A stretch of DNA of 64,000 nt from JACDAN01 sp963802375 (GTDB taxonomy: Bacteria; Actinomycetota; Thermoleophilia; Gaiellales; Gaiellaceae), in the NCBI GenBank assembly GCA_963802375.1, contig CAWDIJ010000005.1, forward strand, positions 434,001 through 498,000. The letters run 5' to 3'. This document shows positions 1 through 6,590 of the stretch, piece after piece. The notes beneath the pieces were generated by a model. It was not told where the DNA came from. It worked only from the letters and a program-made list of their open reading frames with translations, and ran no database searches. A program made the translations under genes and the position numbers. Numbering within the stretch: position 1 is the first letter of the stretch; every line of letters starts with the position of its first letter.

Positions 1-29
1 GGAATGAGGCTTGAGGAGGTGGAACGCGT

Positions 30-1430
30 ATGACGAACGAGGAGCTGGCCATCGCCGCGAGCACGGTCTGGGTCGTCGTCGCGGCGGTTCTGGTCATGTT
101 CATGCAGGCCGGCTTCGCGTTTCTCGAGGCCGGGCTGACGCGGATGAAGAACGCCGGCCACATCGCGGCGAAGAACGTGCTCGTGCTCGGGATCGCGTCC
201 CTCGTCTACTACGTGGTCGGCTTCGGGATCGCGTTCGGCGACGGCGGGAACGGGCTCGTCGGCGGCTCCGGGTTCGTGCCCTCGTCCGACGAGCTGCTGG
301 CGATCGGCGCCGAGCCGTTCTCCTGGTTTGGCTCGATCCCCGCCGGCGCCGCGTACTTCTTCCAGGTCGTGTTCGCCGCGGTCTCGCTCGCGATCGTGTG
401 GGGCGCGATGGCGGAGCGGACGAAGCTCTGGGTCTACTTCGCGTTCGGCGTCGTCTTCACGCTCGTCTACTCGGTCGTCTCGCACTGGATCTGGCATCCG
501 GACGGCTGGCTGTTCGCGATGGGGATGCAGGACTTCGCCGGCTCGACAGTCGTCCACTACCAGGGCGCGCTCGCCGCGCTGGCCGGCGCGCTCCTGTTGG
601 GGCCGCGGATCGGGAAGTTCGACTCGGACGGCAGGCCGAACGCCATCCCGGGCCACAACATGGCGTTCGTGACGCTCGGCGTCCTGATCCTGTGGTTCGG
701 CTGGTTCGGGTTCAACCCGGGCTCGACGCTCGGCGTCGTCACCGGCGACCGGATCGGCTACTTCGCGTACGTCGCGCTGACGACGAACGTCGCGGCCGCC
801 GCCGGCGCGATCGGCGCCGTCACCGCGGCGTGGGTGGTGCTGCGGAAGCCCGACCTCTCGATGATGCTGAACGGCGTGATCGCGGCGCTCGTCGCCGTGA
901 CCGCCGCGGCGGGCTTCGTCGCACCCTGGGCGGCCATCGTGATCGGGCTCGTCGCCGGCGTGATCGCCGTGCTGGGCGTCCTGCTGGTCGAGCGGATCCG
1001 GATCGACGACCCGATCGGCGCCGTCGCCGTCCACGGGATGGCGGGCGTGTGGGGAACCCTGGCGACCGGGCTCTTCGCGGTTCCCGCGCTGGCCGAGAAC
1101 CTCGCGACCGGCCAGGGAGGCCTCGTGTACACCGGGAGCTTCGCCCAGCTCGGCACGCAGGCGCTCGGGCTGCTCGCCGTCGGCCTGTTCACGTTCAGCG
1201 CGTCATTCGGCTCGCTCTGGACGATGAAGGCGCTGTGGGGGATCCGGGTCGAGCCCGAGGTCGAGACGGCCGGACTGGATGTCTCCGAGCACGGCATGTG
1301 GGGCTATCCGGAGTTCTATATCCCGGTCCCGGGCGGCTACGGAACCGAGACCCACTCGCACCTGATCGGCCAACGTCACGCCCCTGAGCCGAGTCCGCTT
1401 CCGCTCGTCGAGACCGAGGCAGCGGCCTGA
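30..1430 (+). CDS. amt: Ammonium transporter (Amt/MEP/Rh family)
   Basis: Integral inner-membrane channel that takes up ammonium for nitrogen assimilation. The 466-residue product is strongly hydrophobic, with about eleven predicted membrane segments, and matches the usual Amt length. Both pore histidines are visible: H176 in DFAGSTVVHYQGA and H335 in AVAVHGMAGVWG. The N-terminus (MFMQAGFAFLEAGL) is typical of the family. The ATG is preceded by a strong GAGGAGG site. It stands at the window edge, so a glnB/glnK partner upstream cannot be checked. It ends face to face with the next gene: both stop codons share the six bases TGATCA at 1428-1433. Confidence 0.96.
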   Translation: MTNEELAIAASTVWVVVAAVLVMFMQAGFAFLEAGLTRMKNAGHIAAKNVLVLGIASLVYYVVGFGIAFGDGGNGLVGGSGFVPSSDELLAIGAEPFSWFGSIPAGAAYFFQVVFAAVSLAIVWGAMAERTKLWVYFAFGVVFTLVYSVVSHWIWHPDGWLFAMGMQDFAGSTVVHYQGALAALAGALLLGPRIGKFDSDGRPNAIPGHNMAFVTLGVLILWFGWFGFNPGSTLGVVTGDRIGYFAYVALTTNVAAAAGAIGAVTAAWVVLRKPDLSMMLNGVIAALVAVTAAAGFVAPWAAIVIGLVAGVIAVLGVLLVERIRIDDPIGAVAVHGMAGVWGTLATGLFAVPALAENLATGQGGLVYTGSFAQLGTQALGLLAVGLFTFSASFGSLWTMKALWGIRVEPEVETAGLDVSEHGMWGYPEFYIPVPGGYGTETHSHLIGQRHAPEPSPLPLVETEAAA

Positions 1431-1991
1431 TCACCCTCTGGTCCGGTAGTGGAGGTGAACTACGCCGTTGCCGAAGCGCCGTTGGTCGAGGAGCTCGAGG
1501 TTCAGGCGGATGTTGCTGGGAAGTGACTCCGTCCCGCCTCCGACCACGACCGGCGCCACGAGGAAGTGGTACTCGTCGACCAAGCCTGCCTTGATCGCCT
1601 GGGAAGCGAGCTCGGGGCCGCCCACGCTCAGGTCACGCACCGCTTCGGCTTTCATCCGACCGACGGCGTCGGCGTCGAAGTCCGGCTCGATTCGTGTTCT
1701 GGCGCTCGACACGGTCGCCAGCGTCTTCGAATAGACGATCTTGTCGGTTGCCTGCCAGATCTCCGCGTACTCCTGGATGTGGGGAGGTAGGTCGGACAGG
1801 GTGTGCGCGGTCTCCCAGTAGGCCATGACCTCGTACATCCGGCGGCCGTAGAGGTGGGTGCCGACCATCCGCTCAAGCTCGTTGGCGAAGCGGTGCACCT
1901 CCTCGTCCGGCGCGGCCCAGTCGAAGTTGCCGCTCTCGTCCGCCACGTACCCGTCGAGTGACGTGAGAGCCGAGTAGATCAGTGTGGCCAT
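1431..1991 (-). CDS. RibD C-terminal/dihydrofolate reductase-like protein
   Basis: A 186-residue NADPH-type reductase of the RibD_C/DHFR superfamily. Visible family features are the N-terminal strand ending in SLDGYVA, the GTHLYGRRMYEVM segment (about residues 47-59), the GGPEL turn and the VAPVVVGGG motif near the C-terminus. Proteins of this type are common in actinobacteria and their substrates are mostly unknown; a true role in folate or riboflavin synthesis is not supported by the neighbours. I chose the ATG at 1989-1991 because the frame upstream of it is only the shadow of the cupin gene. It lies 14 bases after the cupin stop on the same strand, so the two probably form a transcription unit. 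Confidence 0.85.
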   Translation of the reverse strand: MATLIYSALTSLDGYVADESGNFDWAAPDEEVHRFANELERMVGTHLYGRRMYEVMAYWETAHTLSDLPPHIQEYAEIWQATDKIVYSKTLATVSSARTRIEPDFDADAVGRMKAEAVRDLSVGGPELASQAIKAGLVDEYHFLVAPVVVGGGTESLPSNIRLNLELLDQRRFGNGVVHLHYRTRG

Positions 1992-2005
1992 GCGCCTGAG
2001 GCGGG

Positions 2006-2566
2006 CTAACTCCCCGGCAGCCAGCCCTCGCGGTAGCGCGAGGGCTGCGACTCCGTCCAGCTCGCGGAGGCATCCTCGTCGTCCTGGGTGGTCTCTTCGG
2101 GGCTCGCTCCATAGCGGCCTGCGACCTCGTTCGCGACGTACTCGCCGTACGGACCGAACGCCTGGTTCTCGCGCGAGCTCATCGCCAGGACGACGCACGG
2201 GCCGTCGCCGGCACCGACGATCACGTGCTCGGTCTTGGGCGGGCAATGCACGAAGTCCCACTGGCGCAAGGGCCGCTCCTGGCCCTCGACGATCGCCAGG
2301 GCGTCGCCGGAGAGGACGAGAAAGGCTTCGGTCTCCGTCTCCCAGTGGTACAGCGAGTTGGGCTCGCCCGGCTCGAGCACGGCCAGCTGAACCCCGAGCA
2401 TCGGGAAGAGCGTGTCCGCTTGCCAGTCCGTCTTGCCCGTGAGCGAGACGCTCTGCCTCCCCGGCCGCTCGTGCCACCGCAAGTCGCGCACGTTCGCCAC
2501 GAACCAGCCGGCGCTGACGGGCTGGAGCCCGGTGTCCGTCTCTTCGAGCTTAGCCTCGGGAATCAC
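2006..2566 (-). CDS. Cupin domain protein
   Basis: A 186-residue soluble protein with a single cupin barrel. The core lies around residues 55-130: the first motif contains EPGEPNSLYHWETETEAFLVL and the second the HCPPKTEHVIVGAG stretch, so the usual metal-binding His/Glu positions are largely present. Such proteins may be metal-dependent enzymes or sugar/small-molecule binders; no substrate can be read from the sequence. The C-terminal 50 residues are acidic and hydrophilic (about TTQDDEDAS) and look disordered. It is followed closely by the RibD/DHFR-like gene on the same strand. Confidence 0.82.
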   Translation of the reverse strand: MIPEAKLEETDTGLQPVSAGWFVANVRDLRWHERPGRQSVSLTGKTDWQADTLFPMLGVQLAVLEPGEPNSLYHWETETEAFLVLSGDALAIVEGQERPLRQWDFVHCPPKTEHVIVGAGDGPCVVLAMSSRENQAFGPYGEYVANEVAGRYGASPEETTQDDEDASASWTESQPSRYREGWLPGS

Positions 2567-2591
2567 GGCTCGATGATAGGAGTAGCCGGCG

Positions 2592-3299
2592 CTACTCGAT
2601 CGCGAAGGTGATCGTGACCGTCGCCTGGATCTCGTGTGTTCCCTTCTCGATCGGTGGCGAGGACGCGGCTGCGTCGGCGGCTCGGGCCATGAGCTCGGGC
2701 CCTAGCATCGAGGGCGTCTCGCTGATCGCGGTCACCGCGCCCAGGTCGACACCGGCCGCGTCCGCCAGTGTCTCGGCCCGCTTGCGCGCGTTCGCGACCG
2801 CGTCCTCGAGCGCCTTCGCCTCGAGGCCTTCGCGGTTCGACCGCGTGAGCGAGGGGCCGTAGACGTTGTTCGCGCCGGCCCGGGCCGCGGCGTCGAGCAT
2901 CGCGCCCGCCCGATCGAGGTCACGGATCAGGACTGAGACGGTGTTGGTGGCAACGAACTCGTCAGAGCGTCCGTCGGCGTCGTACTGGGATCCGACGCCC
3001 ACGTCCTGCGTCTGGATGTCGCGCTCCGCCACGCCTGCGGCCTTCAGCGCGTCGATCAGCGCCCGCATGCGCTCGGAGTTTGCGGACAGCGCTCCGCGCG
3101 CCGTCCGGCCCTTCGTCGTGATCCCGAGCGAGAACTCCGCCTCGTCGGGAACCGTGTTCACCCGTCCCACCCCGGTGACGGTGATCCCCTCGGGTGCGTC
3201 TTCGCCTGCGCTCTGGGCGGCCTCCGGGCGGCCGACTCCCGAGAACGCCGCGATCGCGAGCACGACGAGGGCTGCGATGGCGATTCTCAATGTCTTCAT
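2592..3299 (-). CDS. Secreted SIMPL-domain (DUF541) protein
   Basis: Exported protein of the SIMPL/DUF541 family, whose molecular role is poorly known. From the ATG at 3297-3299 the product has a clear signal peptide (MKTLRIAIAALVVLAIAAFSG) followed by the SIMPL domain: ITVTGVGRVNTVPDEAEFSLGI, the central ANSERMRALIDALKAAGV helix, the IQTQDVGV strand and a C-terminal VTITFAIE. A TTG seven codons upstream is a weaker start because it would precede the signal peptide with a charged leader. It is transcribed away from the sulfurtransferase gene with only 43 bases between starts, so the two share a promoter region. Confidence 0.88.
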   Translation of the reverse strand: MKTLRIAIAALVVLAIAAFSGVGRPEAAQSAGEDAPEGITVTGVGRVNTVPDEAEFSLGITTKGRTARGALSANSERMRALIDALKAAGVAERDIQTQDVGVGSQYDADGRSDEFVATNTVSVLIRDLDRAGAMLDAAARAGANNVYGPSLTRSNREGLEAKALEDAVANARKRAETLADAAGVDLGAVTAISETPSMLGPELMARAADAAASSPPIEKGTHEIQATVTITFAIE

Positions 3300-3342
3300 G
3301 GCCTGAATACGCCGCAGCAAGCTCGCCCGTCACAATCGCCGC

Positions 3343-4047
3343 GTGCGCTACCAGTTCGTGGACTGCCGCTTCGAGCTCGGAAGCCCCGGCCGAGGCCGCG
3401 AGCTGTACCTCGCGGGCCACATCCCGGGCGCATCGTTCCTCGACGTCGACGAGGACCTCTCCGACCTGTCGGTCGAGGGCCAGGGCCGTCATCCGCTGCC
3501 GTCGGCGCGTCGTTTCGCCGAGGCGGCGAGCCGCGCGGGGATCGAGCAGGGTGTCTACGTCGTCGCGTACGGGACCATGGGAGGTGCCGAGCGGCTCTGG
3601 TGGCTGCTGCGCCACTTTGGGCACGACGAGTGCGCTGTCCTGGCCGGTGGCATGGAAGCGTGGCTCGGCGCGCTCCGGGTCGGAGAGGAGCAGCTCGAGC
3701 CGGCGACGTTCGTCCCGGCCGAGCGGGGCGGCGACACGATCGACGGGCCCGAGCTCGCGCTCAGGTTGGACGACTTCGTCCTCGTCGACGCACGCATCGA
3801 ATCGCGCTGGCGCGGCGAGGAGAACCCGATCGACAACGTGCCGGGCCGGATCCCCGGCGCGCACAACTCCCCCTGGAACGAGCCGCTGCGCGTGCTTCCC
3901 GAGGGCGAGCTCGTCGCGTACTGCGGCTCGGGGGTGACTGCGTCGGTGGTCGTGCACCGCCTCTGGCTCGCAGGCCGGGAGGCGCTCCTCTACCCGGGCT
4001 CGTGGAGCCAGTGGGAGACGCTGGACCTGCCCGTCGAGCGGGGCTGA
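3343..4047 (+). CDS. Tandem-rhodanese sulfurtransferase
   Basis: Cytoplasmic thiosulfate or 3-mercaptopyruvate sulfurtransferase with two rhodanese domains (about residues 1-115 and 135-234; 234 in all, slightly short for the family). The second domain keeps the catalytic cysteine, C194, in YCGSGVTAS. The first domain has Gly-Thr where a cysteine would be (VVAYGTMGG) and is therefore the usual non-catalytic half. The CGSGVT loop is closer to thiosulfate/mercaptopyruvate transferases than to Cdc25-like forms, but the donor cannot be fixed. The start is a GTG. It converges with the HNH gene, nine bases apart. Confidence 0.9.
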   Translation: MRYQFVDCRFELGSPGRGRELYLAGHIPGASFLDVDEDLSDLSVEGQGRHPLPSARRFAEAASRAGIEQGVYVVAYGTMGGAERLWWLLRHFGHDECAVLAGGMEAWLGALRVGEEQLEPATFVPAERGGDTIDGPELALRLDDFVLVDARIESRWRGEENPIDNVPGRIPGAHNSPWNEPLRVLPEGELVAYCGSGVTASVVVHRLWLAGREALLYPGSWSQWETLDLPVERG

Positions 4048-4056
4048 GGCGCCGGC

Positions 4057-4575
4057 TTAGGCTGCGGTCGCCTTGCCGAGCTCCGGCAGATACGGCCGCC
4101 AGCCGTGCGGGATTCTCGGTGTCGCCAATCGGATGTAGAGCACCGGCTGCGGTACGCGTGGCTTCGTGCGAAGCACCATCTCGATCTCGTGCAGGAGCCG
4201 GTTGCCCTTCTTCAGGTTGCACGGCGCGCACGAGGTGACGACGTTCTCCCAGACGGAGTCGCCCCCTCGGCTGCGCGGGACGATGTGGTCGAGCGTCAGC
4301 CTGCCGGTGGAGGTGCCGCAGTAGCCGCAGCGCCAGCCGTCCCGCGCGAACAGGGCTCTCCGGGAGATTTTCCGCTGCACGGTGCGGGGCACCGAGACGT
4401 AGGTCACGAGCCGGATCACGTGCGGCCACTGAAAGGTGTCGGTCGCCGAGCGAAGCGGCTGCTCGAGCGCCTCGACAACCTCGGCCTTGCCCTTGAAGAC
4501 GAGCACGTGCGCACGTCGAACCGACGTCACGTTCAACGCCTCGTAGCTTGCATTCAGAACCAGTACCTGCTTCAT
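4057..4575 (-). CDS. Small HNH endonuclease with N-terminal PLMP-like segment
   Basis: A 172-residue predicted metal-dependent nuclease. The first 40 residues (VLVLNASYEALNVTSVRRAH, then VLVFKGKAEVVE) form the basic N-terminal segment common in this actinobacterial/cyanobacterial HNH family and reminiscent of the PLMP segment of IscB proteins. The HNH core is at about residues 80-130: zinc cysteines C83/C86 and C116/C119, catalytic-type H97 in LDHIVP, and N111. There is no RuvC domain. Immediately upstream, in the same orientation, lies the structured element at 4609-4773, ending 33 bases before the ATG. The family is widespread and its target is unknown, so a link to the element is inference. 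Confidence 0.88.
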   Translation of the reverse strand: MKQVLVLNASYEALNVTSVRRAHVLVFKGKAEVVEALEQPLRSATDTFQWPHVIRLVTYVSVPRTVQRKISRRALFARDGWRCGYCGTSTGRLTLDHIVPRSRGGDSVWENVVTSCAPCNLKKGNRLLHEIEMVLRTKPRVPQPVLYIRLATPRIPHGWRPYLPELGKATAA

Positions 4576-4608
4576 GACCGTGCTCGAACGATAGCCATGT
4601 AACTAGAG

Positions 4609-4773
4609 GGAGGGCTCGGCGAAACGACGGCTGGGCTGCAGGGCCGCGCTGGTCGCCCCGAGGCGGCGTCCTCGGTCGCGTCCGTATCTCATTCGATACG
4701 AACGCTCCCTGTGTCCTTGCCTCGGAACGACCATCGCACCCCCTGCAACGAGCGACGTTCCGCCGATCCCTCC
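4609..4773 (-). ncRNA. Candidate structured RNA/hairpin element, copy A
   Basis: Read on the minus strand, the ends GGAGGGATCGGCGGAACG and CGTTTCGCCGAGCCCTCC pair (17 of 18 with one G-U). Inside follow GCAGGG with CCCTGC, an internal loop GGTGCGA/GCGCGG, a 15-bp helix (4650-4664 with 4719-4733, including two U-G pairs), a large internal loop with AAGGACACAGGGAG on one side and GCGACCGAGGACGC on the other, and a hairpin CGTATC-GAATGA-GATACG (4683-4700). On the plus strand the U-G pairs would be A-C mismatches. It is about 88% identical by eye to the copy at 63833-63998. It sits between the HNH gene and a divergent DUF4446 gene. Confidence 0.6.
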
Positions 4774-4789
4774 TAGGATCTGCGCCGGA

Positions 4790-5272
4790 GTGGACGTCTC
4801 CCCGTCGACCGCGGCCTGGATCGCGATCGCTGCCTGCGCCGTGGCGGTCGTCGCGCTGCTCGTCGTCCTCTGGCTCCTTTCGCGCCTCCACCGGATACGC
4901 GAGGCGCAGATGACGCTACTCGGCGGCGGTAAGGCCGACCTCGTCGACTTCGCCGTGTCGCTGCAAGCGCGGATCGATGACCTGCACCGGGCGGTGGACG
5001 AGGTCGCGGCCGGCCTGGCCCGTGTCGACCGCCGTGTCGACGGCGCGGTCACCAACACGTCGGTGATCCGCTACGACGCGTACGAGGGCGCGGGGGGCCA
5101 CCAGTCGGCTTCGCTCGCATTCCTGGACGCGGCCCGCTCGGGCGTCGTCGTCAGCGCGATTCAGGGCCGCGACTACGCGCGCATCTACGTCAAGGAGCTC
5201 GAGTACGGCAAGGCGCCCGTGGCGCTCTCACCGGAGGAGCAGGAGGCAGTCGAGCGCGCCATGGCCCCTTAG
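4790..5272 (+). CDS. DUF4446 family membrane-anchored protein
   Basis: A 160-residue protein of unknown function. It has one N-terminal membrane segment (about residues 8-30, AWIAIAACAVAVVALLVVLW), then a coiled-coil-like stretch (SLQARIDDLHRAVDEVAAGL) and a C-terminal conserved domain with VIRYDAYEGAGGHQSASLAF, GVVVSAIQGRDYARIYVK and LSPEEQEAVERA. These blocks are the hallmark of DUF4446 proteins in Gram-positive bacteria. The start is GTG. The gene is on its own; element A lies upstream and its TAG stop is built into the first palindrome of the repeat pair that follows. Confidence 0.85.
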   Translation: MDVSPSTAAWIAIAACAVAVVALLVVLWLLSRLHRIREAQMTLLGGGKADLVDFAVSLQARIDDLHRAVDEVAAGLARVDRRVDGAVTNTSVIRYDAYEGAGGHQSASLAFLDAARSGVVVSAIQGRDYARIYVKELEYGKAPVALSPEEQEAVERAMAP

Positions 5273-5343
5273 TAACAACTTGTTGCTAGCAGTGATACGC
5301 GCTCGGTTACGCGGCAGGTCGACGTAGTAACAACGTGTAACTA
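5270..5343. repeat. Paired 19-bp palindromes between convergent genes (locus 1)
   Basis: Two AT-rich imperfect palindromes stand out in GC-rich DNA: TAGTAACA-ACT-TGTTGCTA at 5270-5288 and TAGTAACA-ACG-TGTAACTA at 5325-5343. Each arm has one mismatch. Their centres are 55 bp apart. The first includes the TAG stop of the DUF4446 gene; the minus-strand gene ends 20 bp beyond the second. The same arrangement recurs at 40761-40837. They could be protein-binding sites, small bidirectional terminators or ends of a tiny mobile repeat; I cannot decide. Confidence 0.6.
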
Positions 5344-5362
5344 AGCCCTGGGACGAAGCTGG

Positions 5363-6499
5363 TTAGCCGCCCGGGTACGAGAAGATCACTGGGTACTCGG
5401 CGGAGTTGTTGTCTGCGTTCTGCTCGCTCGGGACCGGCTTGACGCTGACCTGAAGCGTCGTCCGCTGGACGAACGGGACCGGGCCGACGTTCCTGAAGGT
5501 CACCGTGGTCTCCTCTCCCGGCTCGGTCAGATCCACGCGCTGCGTCCTGGTCAGCGGCTCGGTCTCCTTCTGGATCGTAAGCTCGACCTCGACGCCGGTC
5601 TCGGTCGAGTCGCCGGAGTTCTCGAACAGGACCTCGAAGGAGAGGTCGGTGGTCGCGATGATCTTGTTCAGCGCGTTCGGGTTCAGCCGCGCGCCGCCGA
5701 CGACGCTGACGGAGACCAGGTTGTGGCCGTGCGTGCCGGGTCGTACGGTTGTACCGCCGGCGCTCGACTGGCCGCGGACGCGCTGCCAGATGTTGCTCAG
5801 CGCCCGCGCCGTGCCGAGACCCGGGTTGGCGACGAAGTTGGAATCCGGGACGTTGATCCCGCGCAGGTCCTGACGGCGCAGCTCGGCCGTGGACGGAGCC
5901 GCGAACAGGTCGTCCCAGACGACGTCGCTTGTCGTCAACCGCCGGTACTGCGCACCCGTCAGCTCTCCCACCCGCGTCGCGTTTCCGGTGCGCGTCCCGA
6001 ACGCGTCCGCAAGTCCGCGGAGCCCGCTGACCCGGAACTGGAGCGAGTCGATCAGGTGCTCGTGCTGCACGCGCAGCGGCCCCGGCGGGTCCAAGCCCTC
6101 GGCGGTCGCGACGAGCTGCTCATGCTGCTGTGCGTAGCCGTCCAGGGTGCGGACGATCGCCGCCTGCCGTACCTCCGGCCGCGTGAGCGTCGTCGCGAGC
6201 TGGGACCCGATCCGCTGTGAGCGGTCGCCGACCACCTGGACGTCTTGCATGTACCCCTGGTACCGGTCGCGCTTCGCCTCGCCACGACAGCTCGAGACCC
6301 AGAAGACGAGCAGGACGACGACGAGGATCGCAAAGCTGATCAGCCCCACGAGGCGCAGGAGCGGCGTCAGGCCCGAAGGCGGGCCCTGTGGACGACGAGG
6401 GCCGCGGGTACGGCGGGGCGGGCGTTCGGTCTGGACGGCCTCCCGCGTCGCCGGCTCCTCGAAGAAGTCGAACTCGATTTCTGTATCGCGCTCGGTCAT
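5363..6499 (-). CDS. Membrane-anchored protein with C-terminal CARDB-like domain
   Basis: A 378-residue protein of unknown function. A Pro/Arg-rich cytoplasmic N-terminus (about 1-50) is followed by one membrane segment (LVGLISFAILVVVLLVFWVSS), a helical extracytoplasmic region (about 80-270), and a C-terminal beta domain with FEVLFENSGDSTETGVEVEL and QVSVKPVPSEQNADNNS, the pattern of CARDB/Ig-like adhesion modules. I chose the ATG at 6497-6499 (MTERDTEIEFDF); further upstream the frame lacks coding character. It is divergent from the kinase gene at 6591, and that proximity suggests an envelope role, but nothing shows it directly. Confidence 0.75.
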   Translation of the reverse strand: MTERDTEIEFDFFEEPATREAVQTERPPRRTRGPRRPQGPPSGLTPLLRLVGLISFAILVVVLLVFWVSSCRGEAKRDRYQGYMQDVQVVGDRSQRIGSQLATTLTRPEVRQAAIVRTLDGYAQQHEQLVATAEGLDPPGPLRVQHEHLIDSLQFRVSGLRGLADAFGTRTGNATRVGELTGAQYRRLTTSDVVWDDLFAAPSTAELRRQDLRGINVPDSNFVANPGLGTARALSNIWQRVRGQSSAGGTTVRPGTHGHNLVSVSVVGGARLNPNALNKIIATTDLSFEVLFENSGDSTETGVEVELTIQKETEPLTRTQRVDLTEPGEETTVTFRNVGPVPFVQRTTLQVSVKPVPSEQNADNNSAEYPVIFSYPGG

Positions 6500-6590
6500 G
6501 GCGCCAGGCCGGGGTTCCGACTCGGTCCACTGTAACGGCTGCATCGGCGGTGAAAGGAGTTGAAGAAGCAGTGGCCAACCCCAATCGCAC

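Noticed and set aside
11..1387. Long Arg-rich open frames overlapping conserved genes (here and throughout)
   Set aside because: They are in alternative frames of strongly conserved proteins, with compositions typical of GC-rich shadows and no family motifs.
4057..4575. Calling the HNH protein a full IscB nuclease
   Set aside because: It is only 172 residues and has no RuvC segments; at most it resembles the short HNH-only relatives.
4609..4773. Treating the hairpin elements as simple intrinsic terminators
   Set aside because: They are about 165 bp, contain conserved internal loops, lie 5' of genes in two cases, and lack T-runs.
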